Below, in pieces: positions 1 to 7,693 of a stretch of 34,534 nt of DNA. The translations under genes were made by a program, and so were the position numbers. The stretch comes from Acidobacteriaceae bacterium (GTDB lineage Bacteria; Acidobacteriota; Terriglobia; Terriglobales; Acidobacteriaceae), in assembly GCA_030040425.1 (NCBI GenBank), contig JASHTS010000010.1, positions 1-34,534 on the forward strand, given 5' to 3'. The stretch's first letter is position 1, and each line of letters opens with the position of its first letter. The notes under the pieces are model-generated. The model was not told the DNA's origin and made no database searches. It saw only the letters and a list, made by a program, of their open reading frames with translations.

Positions 1-1
1 G

Positions 2-535
2 AAGCATAGCTGCTCGGGAAATCTGGCAACTATGGCTTGCGGGCTGCCGTATGCGATCGCTGCAGCCGTGGCTTATCCCGATCGGCCGGTGTTCTGCATC
101 ATCGGCGATGGCGGGTTGAGCATGTTGCTCGGAGAGTTGATAACGGCTGCGGCTTACAAGCTGAACATCAAAATTGTGGTGATCAAGAACAACACGCTGG
201 GACAGATCAAGTGGGAGCAGATGGTTTTCCTGGGCAACCCCGAATATGAATGCAGCCTTTATCCGGCTGACTTCGTGACCATAGCGCGCGGAGCCGGAAT
301 CGACGCCATCCAGATCGACGATCCCGCCACCTGCGGGTCGCAATTGCAGAGCGTGGTCGATCGTACCGGGCCCGTGTTGATTGAGGCCGTCGTCGATCAG
401 TTCACACCGCCCATGCCGGCAAAGATCAAGACGGGGCAGGCTCTCAAATTGGCGGAAGCACTTGTTCGCGGCGAGCCCAATCGCATGAAGATTGTGCTGA
501 CCAATGCGCACGATACAGTGCGCGAGCTGATCTAA
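2..535 (+). CDS. ThDP-dependent enzyme, C-terminal part (pyruvate oxidase/PoxB-like), truncated by window edge
   Basis: The reading frame is open from the first bases of the window to TAA at 533-535, so only the last ~177 residues are present. They form the C-terminal pyrimidine/diphosphate-binding (PP) domain of the thiamine-diphosphate enzyme superfamily. The ThDP/Mg motif begins GDGGLSMLLGE and ends about 30 residues later with KNN. The segment after it (PPMPAKIKTGQALKLAEAL) resembles the tail of pyruvate:quinone oxidoreductase PoxB more than acetolactate synthase. PoxB-like enzymes decarboxylate a 2-oxo acid, and in PoxB the electrons go to quinone. The next gene starts 27 nt downstream, so it is probably the first visible cistron of the sugar-acid operon. 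The N-terminal and FAD-binding domains lie outside, so the substrate cannot be named; acetolactate synthase, glyoxylate carboligase or an IolD-like enzyme remain possible. Confidence 0.85.
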   Translation, partial: KHSCSGNLATMACGLPYAIAAAVAYPDRPVFCIIGDGGLSMLLGELITAAAYKLNIKIVVIKNNTLGQIKWEQMVFLGNPEYECSLYPADFVTIARGAGIDAIQIDDPATCGSQLQSVVDRTGPVLIEAVVDQFTPPMPAKIKTGQALKLAEALVRGEPNRMKIVLTNAHDTVRELI

Positions 536-562
536 GCCGCGCAAAGGGGAGCCGCTCTGAGT

Positions 563-1672
563 ATGCAGTGGTCGGAAATCTCGATAGAGAAGGTCGATGT
601 TTCCGCTTACACCATACCCACCGACGCACCGGAAGGCGATGGCACCTTGCGATGGGATTCGACCACGCTGATCGTTTGTGAACTTCGAGCCGCTGATCAA
701 GTCGGCCTTGGATACACATACGGCAGCCGGCCCACGGCTGCTGTTGCCGATCACCTCGCGGAAAAGTGTCTGCTCCATCAGCCGGCCTTCGACATCCCGC
801 GCCTTCACGCATCCATGCTGGCGCAGATACGGAACGATGGGAACCGCGGCATCGCATCCATGGCGGTCTCTGCCCTCGATATCGCTCTGTGGGACCTGAA
901 GGCAAAGCTGCTGAAATCCTCCATGATCGATCTGCTCGGCGCCACCGAATCCAGCGCGGCGGCCTATGGAAGCGGCGGATTCACGACCTACAGCAACGAG
1001 AAGCTGGCTTCGCAATTGTCGGGCTGGATTGTCGATGGCCTGAAGATCGTAAAGATGAAGATCGGCGCCGAGCCGAGCGCAGATTTGGAGAGGGTTCGCA
1101 CCGCCCGCAAAGCGATTGGGCCATCCGCGGATTTGTTTGTGGACGCAAACGGCGCCTTCAACCCGCGGCAGGCAATCGCATTTGCGCAGAAGCTCGAAAA
1201 GCTCGGGGTTACCTGGTTTGAAGAGCCTGTCAGTTCCGATGATCTTTCAGGTCTGCGCCGCGTGCGCGACCGGGCGCCGGGAGCTATGCAGGTGGCGGCC
1301 GGAGAATACGGCTACGCCTCCTTGTATTTCCGGCGCATGCTTGAGGCGGAGGCAGTCGACGTCATCCAGTTGGACGCGACCCGCTGCCGGGGATTTACGG
1401 GCTTCCTGGCGGGAGCCGCCATTGCAGCAAGCTTTGGATGTCCGATTTCAGCGCATTGTGCGCCGTCGCTTCATATGCACGCTGGGTGTGCGGTTCAGAG
1501 ATTTCTGCACGTGGAGTACTTTCACGACCATGTGCGCATCGAGAAAATGCTCTTCGACGGCTTCATTGCACCCGCTCAAGGCCGGCTCAAGCCGGATCGC
1601 TCGCGGCCCGGCCTCGGTCTCCAATTCAAGCATCGCGACGCGGAGCGTTTCCTGGCGTGGAGAAAAAAATGA
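563..1672 (+). CDS. Mandelate racemase/muconate lactonizing enzyme family protein (enolase superfamily)
   Basis: A 369-residue, full-length member of the mandelate racemase (MR) subgroup. Enzymes of this subgroup abstract a proton alpha to a carboxylate, giving racemisation or dehydration of hydroxy and sugar acids. The visible residues line up almost number for number with Pseudomonas mandelate racemase: K164-M-K166 (KxK base), Mg ligands D194, E220 and E248, then D271, H298 (His-Asp dyad) and E318. The enzyme should therefore be active with bases on both faces. Residues 1-125 form the capping domain and the rest the TIM barrel. The ATG is preceded by GGGGAG at 546-551. No signal peptide is seen, so it is cytoplasmic. 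Lying between a ThDP enzyme and a GMC dehydrogenase, it more likely acts as a sugar-acid dehydratase or cycloisomerase than on mandelate; this is inference and the substrate is unknown. Confidence 0.9.
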   Translation: MQWSEISIEKVDVSAYTIPTDAPEGDGTLRWDSTTLIVCELRAADQVGLGYTYGSRPTAAVADHLAEKCLLHQPAFDIPRLHASMLAQIRNDGNRGIASMAVSALDIALWDLKAKLLKSSMIDLLGATESSAAAYGSGGFTTYSNEKLASQLSGWIVDGLKIVKMKIGAEPSADLERVRTARKAIGPSADLFVDANGAFNPRQAIAFAQKLEKLGVTWFEEPVSSDDLSGLRRVRDRAPGAMQVAAGEYGYASLYFRRMLEAEAVDVIQLDATRCRGFTGFLAGAAIAASFGCPISAHCAPSLHMHAGCAVQRFLHVEYFHDHVRIEKMLFDGFIAPAQGRLKPDRSRPGLGLQFKHRDAERFLAWRKK

Positions 1673-1691
1673 TCTCTCTGAGGCCAAAGGC

Positions 1692-2651
1692 ATGAGCTTT
1701 GTTCTGACCACCGCACTCGAGCGCAGCGCGAACTGGAATTTGCCGCAACCGCTCTCCGCGGGCGTGACTTCCGTGCTCGAACATATGCGCGAGGGATGCT
1801 TTCAGCGCAGTCTCTGTTTCATCGTTGCCGCAACCAGCGTGGCCAGCGGCCTCGAAGTCGGCTATGAACACTACAAGGGAAGCTACAGCAACCCGGTCAT
1901 GTACACGCCTGTGGCGCTGAGCGGAGCGCTTGCCGGCGCAGGTCTCGCGGGAGTCTTCAGCCGCGTGGCCGCGCGCACCATTCTTCGATGGACCAGCCTC
2001 GCCACCCTTGCCGATGGGCTCGTCGGCTTTTTCTTCCACGTCCGCGGTGTGGCACGCAAGCCGGGAGGGTGGGGCCTGCCCGTCAACAATATCGTGATGG
2101 GGCCGCCCATCTTCGCGCCCCTGCTTTTCGCCACCAGCGCCTATCTGGGATTGCTTGCGTCGTATCTGCGCCGCGAAGAAGACCTGCATCGGCCGACGGT
2201 TCAACTGCAATCCTCGGTGAATTCCGGAAAGTCGGACTGGCGAGCGGAACTCCGCGCGGGAAGATTTCAAAAGCATCTCTCCACCGTCACCGTCCTCTGG
2301 GCATTGTTCAGCGGATTTGAAGCGCTCTACTCCCATTACAAAACAAATTTTCGCTATAAGGCGCAGTGGACACCGGTGCTCCTGACTCCGCTTTTGATGG
2401 CAGCCGGGATCGGAGCAGTAAAGAGCCGCCGTTTCGCCAACACAGCTCTCCCTGCCGTGTCGGCTCTCGCGCTTGCCGATGGCGCCGCTGGTTTTTATTA
2501 CCACGCTCGGGGCATCGCACGCCGGCCCGGGGGACTGAAAAAGCCTATGTACAACACGCTGCATGGCCCTCCTATCTTCGCTCCGCTTCTCTTCGCCGCA
2601 TGCGGGTTTCTCGGCCTGATGGCCAGTCTTCTGCGGAGAGAGAAAAGATGA
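1692..2651 (+). CDS. Internally duplicated eight-helix membrane protein, putative membrane partner of the GMC dehydrogenase
   Basis: 319 residues, not recognised as a named family. The protein is two homologous halves (about 35-162 and 190-317), each with four hydrophobic segments. Shared signatures are SG-[LF]-E-x-x-Y-x-H-Y-K (H60 and H215), LADG (107-110 and 262-265), a [FY]H-x-RG-[VI]-AR motif followed by PGG (H116 and H271), and GPPIFAPLLFA before the last helix. The His pairs sit near helix ends, as heme-b or quinone-site ligands often do; that reading is inference. GAGG at 1680-1683 lies 8 nt before ATG 1692, which sets the start. The frame is open further upstream, but only as a shadow of the preceding gene. 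The stop overlaps the next start (ATGA), and the two following genes encode a dehydrogenase small subunit and its flavoprotein. It may anchor them and pass electrons to quinone. Confidence 0.85.
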   Translation: MSFVLTTALERSANWNLPQPLSAGVTSVLEHMREGCFQRSLCFIVAATSVASGLEVGYEHYKGSYSNPVMYTPVALSGALAGAGLAGVFSRVAARTILRWTSLATLADGLVGFFFHVRGVARKPGGWGLPVNNIVMGPPIFAPLLFATSAYLGLLASYLRREEDLHRPTVQLQSSVNSGKSDWRAELRAGRFQKHLSTVTVLWALFSGFEALYSHYKTNFRYKAQWTPVLLTPLLMAAGIGAVKSRRFANTALPAVSALALADGAAGFYYHARGIARRPGGLKKPMYNTLHGPPIFAPLLFAACGFLGLMASLLRREKR

Positions 2652-3400
2652 GCCGCAAGTCTTTTCCCTTGCGGCCTTCAGGCGGAGAGCTGCGCGATCT
2701 CGATAAGCCGGGGTACTATCGCGGCTACAGCACTCTTGCGCAGAAGAGAAGCTGGGATGAAGCAACGCAAAGAGCCGTCAGGGAGCGCGTCGAGAAGACG
2801 CCTCCCATCCGGTTTTTCTCGCCGGAAGAAGCGGATCTGCTCGGCGCGGTTATCGATCGCATCGTGCCCCAGGATGATCGTGCGGAAGAGCGCACCATTC
2901 CCATTCTTCCCGTTCTCGACGAACGGCTTTTCAAAAATTCACTCGAAGGCTTTCGCTATGAGGATATGCCGCCGGACCGGGATGCATACCGGCTTGCGAT
3001 CAAGGCGATCGAAGAGATGGCGCGGGCGCGCTTCCGGAAATCGTTTGTCGATCTCACCGTCCAACGCCAGGAGTTGATTCTCAAATCTCTCCACGATGGA
3101 AAGCCCGATCCCGAAAACGCTCTCTGGCGAAATATGCCCGTCCATCGATTCTGGACGCTTCTCATGGAAGACTGTGTGACCGCCTACTATTCGCATCCGT
3201 GGGCGTGGGACGAGATCGGCTTCGGTGGTCCCGCTTATCCACGCGGCTACATGCGGCTGGAGCACGGGCTCCCTGAGCCCTGGGAAAAGGACGAAGAGCG
3301 TTACAAATGGAATGCGCCCGTCGATTCGCTCTCCCAGTTGGAACCGGAGGGCGCTTCACCTGAACACAGATCGCCACAGGGCCATGGAGGAACGCACTGA
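2648..3400 (+). CDS. Gluconate 2-dehydrogenase subunit 3 family protein
   Basis: 250 residues. The core FFSPEEADLLGAVIDRIVPQ (residues ~55-75), followed by an all-helical segment ending in a HPWAWDEIGFGGPAYPRGY-type stretch, is characteristic of the small subunit (gluconate 2-dehydrogenase subunit 3 family) that accompanies GMC-type membrane dehydrogenases. In known complexes this subunit stabilises the flavoprotein and often carries the Tat signal that exports both. Here no twin-arginine motif or hydrophobic signal is visible at the N-terminus; the first 50 residues are polar and charged. The start ATG overlaps the upstream stop by 4 nt (ATGA) and the stop overlaps the downstream ATG by 1 nt (TGATG). 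Strict translational coupling and an equimolar complex are therefore likely. Without a signal, the complex may work on the cytoplasmic face of the membrane (inference). Confidence 0.88.
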   Translation: MSRKSFPLRPSGGELRDLDKPGYYRGYSTLAQKRSWDEATQRAVRERVEKTPPIRFFSPEEADLLGAVIDRIVPQDDRAEERTIPILPVLDERLFKNSLEGFRYEDMPPDRDAYRLAIKAIEEMARARFRKSFVDLTVQRQELILKSLHDGKPDPENALWRNMPVHRFWTLLMEDCVTAYYSHPWAWDEIGFGGPAYPRGYMRLEHGLPEPWEKDEERYKWNAPVDSLSQLEPEGASPEHRSPQGHGGTH

Positions 3401-5094
3401 TGGCCCATCGCCTTGGCCCAATGCAGACTCTTCCGCGGCCCATGCGGACCTTTTCTGACGGCGAAACTGTGGATTATTGCATCGTTGGCGTGGGAAGCGC
3501 GGGCGGCGTCCTGGTGCAGCGGCTGGCGCGTGCGGGTTTCCGCGTAGTCGGCCTGGAGGCGGGTCCGTTCTGGGATACCGAGAAGGATTGGGTCAGCGAC
3601 GAAAAGGGGTCGCATGAGCTCTATTGGAACGATCTCCGCATTACCGGCGGGACCGATCCTCTCGCGCTCGGCGCCAACAACAGCGGAAAGGGAGTGGGGG
3701 GAGGTTCCGTTCATTGGGCCGCCTTCACGCCGCGGTTTCATCCCTCTGACTTTCGCATCTATTCCGAAGACGGTGTGGGCGCCGATTGGCCCATTTCGTA
3801 TTGGGACCTGAAGCCGTATTACGAGTTGCTGGAACGCGAGATTCCCGTTGCGGGGCCGGCCTGGTTCCCGTGGGGAGATCCTCATGGCCATCCCTATGGA
3901 CCTCATCCCCTCGGTGGCGTGGGCGACGTGCTGGTGCGCGGATGTACGAAACTCGATATTCCCTCTGTCGCCGGAGGCCCGGTCGCTATCCTTTCCGCTT
4001 CCCACGGTGACCGTCCCCATTGCATCTATCGGGGCTTCTGCCTTCAGGGATGCAAGGTGGGCGCCAAGGCGAGTACGCTGATTACCCATGTTCCCGACGC
4101 CATCATGCATGGCGCCGAGATTCGTGCCCTTTCGATGGCCTCGCGCATCGGCTTGCGCCAGGATGGCCGGGTGGATGGTGTTGCCTACATCGATCGCGGA
4201 GGGGAAGAACATTTTCAACGAGCCCGGGCTGTGATTGTCTCCGGCTACGCCATCGAGACGCCGCGACTGCTTCTCAATTCCGCCTGTTCGGGACATCGCC
4301 ATGGGTTGGCCAACTCCAGCGGAACACTGGGCAAATATCTGATGGCCCAGGCCGGCAACGTCGTGGCAGGCCGGTTCGACGAGCTCATTCGACTCTACAA
4401 AGCGCCTCCTGCCCACGCTCTCACCGAGGAATTTTACGAGACCGACCGGCGGCGGGATTTTGCTCGTGGATTCGCGGTGCAGACAGTAGGTCCGCTTCCT
4501 GTGGCCTTTGCGAAGCACATGATCTCCGCAATGGGAGCCTGGGGCTGGGGCTTGCGCCGCGTCATGATGGACTACAACCACTGGGCGACACTCGGCGTTC
4601 TTGGGGAAATCCTCCCCTGGGCGGATAACCGTGTTGAACTGGCGGAGGAGAAGGATCAATATGGATTGCCGGTCGCGAAGGTCACGTTCAATCTTCACGA
4701 CAACGACAAGAAGCTGATCGAATTCGGAAAAAACAAGGTCATGGATATCATGTGGGCCGCCGGCGCCAAGCAGGTGGTGCAGGAGCCGCGTTTCGCTCAC
4801 CTGGTGGGCGCCGCGCGGATGGGGAACGATCCATCCACGTCCGTCGTCGACAAATTTGGCCGCACGCATGACATTCCCAACCTGTTTGTCTGCGATGGGA
4901 GCATGCTTCCCACGCAAGGCTCGGCGAACCCCGGCCTGACCATCCAGGCCCTCGCGGCACGCACCGCGGATTATCTGATCAAACAGGGCGATGCAATTTT
5001 CTTTTCGAATCGCCGTGACCTGAGTGAGCCCGGCATCCGCTACAATCTGAGTCCTCCCTATACGCGATTCAAAGGAAATCCCCGCGTTGCTTGA
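3400..5094 (+). CDS. GMC-family FAD-dependent dehydrogenase, large catalytic subunit
   Basis: 564 residues. The Rossmann FAD motif GVGSAGGV near residue 30, the GKGVGGGSVHWA segment near 106, and the C-terminal HLVGAARMGNDP followed by CDGSMLPTQGSANPGLT are typical of the glucose-methanol-choline family, gluconate/sorbitol/glucose dehydrogenase branch. These enzymes oxidise a sugar or polyol hydroxyl with FAD. C208, C214 and C218 form C-x5-C-x3-C, the same spacing that I recall for the 3Fe-4S ligands of Burkholderia FAD-glucose dehydrogenase, so electron exit through an Fe-S centre is predicted. No Tat or Sec signal is visible. The gene starts inside the stop of the small subunit. The usual cytochrome c subunit is not seen downstream; the neighbouring gene there is convergent, 64 nt away. 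The duplicated membrane protein upstream may replace it. Confidence 0.92.
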   Translation: MAHRLGPMQTLPRPMRTFSDGETVDYCIVGVGSAGGVLVQRLARAGFRVVGLEAGPFWDTEKDWVSDEKGSHELYWNDLRITGGTDPLALGANNSGKGVGGGSVHWAAFTPRFHPSDFRIYSEDGVGADWPISYWDLKPYYELLEREIPVAGPAWFPWGDPHGHPYGPHPLGGVGDVLVRGCTKLDIPSVAGGPVAILSASHGDRPHCIYRGFCLQGCKVGAKASTLITHVPDAIMHGAEIRALSMASRIGLRQDGRVDGVAYIDRGGEEHFQRARAVIVSGYAIETPRLLLNSACSGHRHGLANSSGTLGKYLMAQAGNVVAGRFDELIRLYKAPPAHALTEEFYETDRRRDFARGFAVQTVGPLPVAFAKHMISAMGAWGWGLRRVMMDYNHWATLGVLGEILPWADNRVELAEEKDQYGLPVAKVTFNLHDNDKKLIEFGKNKVMDIMWAAGAKQVVQEPRFAHLVGAARMGNDPSTSVVDKFGRTHDIPNLFVCDGSMLPTQGSANPGLTIQALAARTADYLIKQGDAIFFSNRRDLSEPGIRYNLSPPYTRFKGNPRVA

Positions 5095-5158
5095 GGGCCG
5101 CAAAGCCGGTCATGCGGCGCAGTGTCCCCACGTGAGCGCAATCGCAGCGCCCGTCGCA

Positions 5159-7693
5159 TTACCAGGTGAATGTTACCGTTTGCGTCGCATAACCGGCTCC
5201 CTCCGGAAAGGTCACGGTGACTGGGAGAAGACCATCGCGTTCTGCTCCCATCGCGGCATGCGTAGCACGGACGCGCATTCCGCCGTCGTTCTCTCGAAGG
5301 AAAAATGCTTCACTTGCTGATGAAGGAGCGGAAAGCGTCAAAGTCAACGACCGGCCCGTGCGCTGCTCGCCGAGCACCTTCATCTGTTTTGTTTCCGCGC
5401 CAAACTCAGGCAAGTGCTGCGGAAAAACTGCCTCGACGGCAGGCAGTGGAATCTCGAGGCCGTTTCCGTTCTGCTTTGCGCCCGCCGCGTCCGTCACGAG
5501 ATGGATCGCTGAGACGCCGCCTCCACTGGCTTCAATGGATAACTCCTGCCCGCGCCGGGTGAAAGTGAGATCGACAGTCGTACTGCCGATCGGAATCCTG
5601 CGCACGGTCGCAGAATTCCAGTCCGCCGGAAGATGCGGATTCACAATCAGCGTTTGCGACGCCGCGTTCCATTCGAGACCGAAGAGGCCGCGGAGAACGG
5701 GCGAAATCACCATGGCCGACGACCAGAGCTGATGCGCCGTGCTGCGGCCGAGAACCTGAAAAAACTGGCCGGAGAGCAGCTCCGTGACGGAGCCTAGGTC
5801 TTGTGACCACGTCAGGTTTACATTCTGCATCAGGTGCGCGTAGGCAGAATGCTCACGCCCCGCGCGGTACTCCGCCAGCGAGACCCATCCCGTAAACAGC
5901 GGCCAGACCGTCCCCTGGTGATAGCTGATGGGATCGTAAAAGCTCACTTGATCGCCGATATCCCGCGTGCCCCAGTCGGTAGAAAATTCGCTCGACGCCC
6001 ACCGCTGCATCATCGCGCTGGGATGATCGAGGGCAAAGTTGCCGTCCCACCACGCAACCGCCGGAAAGATCGTCGGCGTGCTGTCTTGCGCGCCCTGCGC
6101 GTCCACGCTGAATGCATAGAAGCTGGAGCCCGACTCGAAGTATTCTCTTTCAATGGCCTTTCCAATCTGTGCTGCGCGGGTGCGGGCACTGTCCGCAAGA
6201 TCGTCATGCCCACAGGCGTGGGCAAGATTTGCAAAGGCGAGACTGGCCTGCTCATCGAGCGACGCCAGATAGATTTCCTCGTGCGGCAGCGCGTGCGGCC
6301 AGTTCTCAACCCAGCCTGTGCCCTGCGTGTTGTTGTAGATGCCGTCGCCGGAAACATGGGAGGTCTCGAAGTTCCAGGCGCGCGCGAGCGGGTCCCAGTG
6401 CGAGCGCACAAACTCGGTATCGCCGCTGATTTTCAGATAATCGTTCACCGCCATCAACAGCAGCGGAGTCGCGTCGGCCGCGGCGTATTCATAGGGCAGC
6501 GACTGCCAGTCGACGAGGTTGGCGGTCTGCGCGTACTCGTGCATGATCTTGCCGTCGGCGCGCTGATGACGGAGCAGAAAATCGATCTCCTGTTTGGTGG
6601 TCGTGAAGTCTCCGTAGCTCGAGACAGCGTAGAGCGTCCACAGCGCATCGCGGCCAAAGAACCATCCAAAGCCCGGCCGCGTGGAGTCTCCCGACCCCAC
6701 GAAGCCAGCGGTCAGCGCCTGGCCCTGGCGCTCCGGAGTCTCCACGCGCAGCTGATCGATCGCCGCGATGGCCCACGAAAAGGCCGCATTCAAAGCGCTG
6801 TCCGGTGTTTCGATGCTGGTGCGATGGGCGAGAAGATCGCGAAAATACGCTGCGTTGTTCGCATAGAGAGCGGGAATGGCTGCATCGAGCGCGGCCAGGC
6901 TGCTGGAAAGCGCCTCGCGCGTGGCTGCCTGTTGGGTATCTGCAAGCGTGACCAGCAGGGGAAAATACGTATTCGTGTCGCGAGCAGGATCGAAGTGCAG
7001 CACGAAGTCAAGCGGCCAGACTTGCGGCCGTTCCTGATACGGCGCAAGGATGCCCGGCCCGGCTGTGGGCATAGCCAGCGCCGCGGCATGGTCGGGGAAG
7101 TTCTCGTGCAGAATATAAAATCCCGGCGACGCGTTGGCCGCGCCGGGCTGCGCCTGCACCCACTCGGGCGATGTCTGAGGATCAGAAGACGCGGGCCACA
7201 TGCGCTGCATCTCCGGCGTGAAGCTGAAGGTGAGCGTCATCGGCCGTATGGCTTCGATTTGATAGAGAACGATCGCGCCCGATCCCTCCGGCGCCTCCCG
7301 GGGCGCGAACATGATCTGCCGGATGGTGAAATTGGCATGAGAATAGGTGAGGATGGTCGCGACGGGGGTCACGTCAATCCATGCGGCGCATGGGTTCACG
7401 TCGATCGGCACCGGGTAATCCTGCATCTCTGCGCGGATGCGCATGTGGCTGAGGATTTTCCAGGGAAAGATCCACATCTCGTAGCTGCCGTCCTGCCGTC
7501 CCAGCAGCGCCCCGCGCGGTCCGATCACGGAAAAGGGATGCGCGGGATCGACCTCGCGCGCAATGTGCAAGGCTGGTTCCTGCTCCAGGCCAAACGCCGG
7601 TACTGCCGGCAAAGCCGGCGGTTGCTGCCCGGATAGAAAAACCGGACTCAGGCTCATAACAATCAGGGGGACGGGCAGCGCGCGGCGTTTCAT
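5159..7693 (-). CDS. Secreted (alpha/alpha)6-barrel glycosidase, glycogen-debranching-enzyme-like
   Basis: 844 residues with an N-terminal Sec signal (MKRRALPVPL, then a hydrophobic run ending SGQQ). Residues ~40-290 form a beta-rich N-terminal domain. Residues ~310-680 form a helical toroid with GFGWFFGRDALW (R348-D349), RADGKIMHEYAQ, WVENWPHALPHEE and YHQGTVWPLFTGW (H592). These resemble the C-terminal domain of bacterial amylo-alpha-1,6-glucosidases and GH15/GH63-type clans. Residues ~690-844 form a C-terminal beta domain. It probably removes alpha-linked glucosyl branches from extracellular or periplasmic glucans. The start ATG overlaps the upstream GH13 stop (ATGA), so the two are translated together and probably act in sequence on the same alpha-glucan. 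Exact GH family and linkage cannot be settled from motifs alone; a trehalase-like or alpha-L-rhamnosidase-like role is less likely. Confidence 0.8.
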   Translation of the reverse strand: MKRRALPVPLIVMSLSPVFLSGQQPPALPAVPAFGLEQEPALHIAREVDPAHPFSVIGPRGALLGRQDGSYEMWIFPWKILSHMRIRAEMQDYPVPIDVNPCAAWIDVTPVATILTYSHANFTIRQIMFAPREAPEGSGAIVLYQIEAIRPMTLTFSFTPEMQRMWPASSDPQTSPEWVQAQPGAANASPGFYILHENFPDHAAALAMPTAGPGILAPYQERPQVWPLDFVLHFDPARDTNTYFPLLVTLADTQQAATREALSSSLAALDAAIPALYANNAAYFRDLLAHRTSIETPDSALNAAFSWAIAAIDQLRVETPERQGQALTAGFVGSGDSTRPGFGWFFGRDALWTLYAVSSYGDFTTTKQEIDFLLRHQRADGKIMHEYAQTANLVDWQSLPYEYAAADATPLLLMAVNDYLKISGDTEFVRSHWDPLARAWNFETSHVSGDGIYNNTQGTGWVENWPHALPHEEIYLASLDEQASLAFANLAHACGHDDLADSARTRAAQIGKAIEREYFESGSSFYAFSVDAQGAQDSTPTIFPAVAWWDGNFALDHPSAMMQRWASSEFSTDWGTRDIGDQVSFYDPISYHQGTVWPLFTGWVSLAEYRAGREHSAYAHLMQNVNLTWSQDLGSVTELLSGQFFQVLGRSTAHQLWSSAMVISPVLRGLFGLEWNAASQTLIVNPHLPADWNSATVRRIPIGSTTVDLTFTRRGQELSIEASGGGVSAIHLVTDAAGAKQNGNGLEIPLPAVEAVFPQHLPEFGAETKQMKVLGEQRTGRSLTLTLSAPSSASEAFFLRENDGGMRVRATHAAMGAERDGLLPVTVTFPEGAGYATQTVTFTW

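Noticed and set aside
1116-1691. N-terminal extension of the duplicated membrane protein
   Set aside because: It lies entirely over the MR-type gene in another frame; the start with SD is ATG 1692.
5834-7636. 600-codon open frame on the plus strand opposite the debranching-type glycosidase
   Set aside because: Arg-rich shadow of a high-GC gene; the minus-strand gene has a signal peptide, family motifs and coupling, so this frame is not real. The same holds for the long frames opposite the GMC gene (3301-5103) and the receptor (16303-17703).
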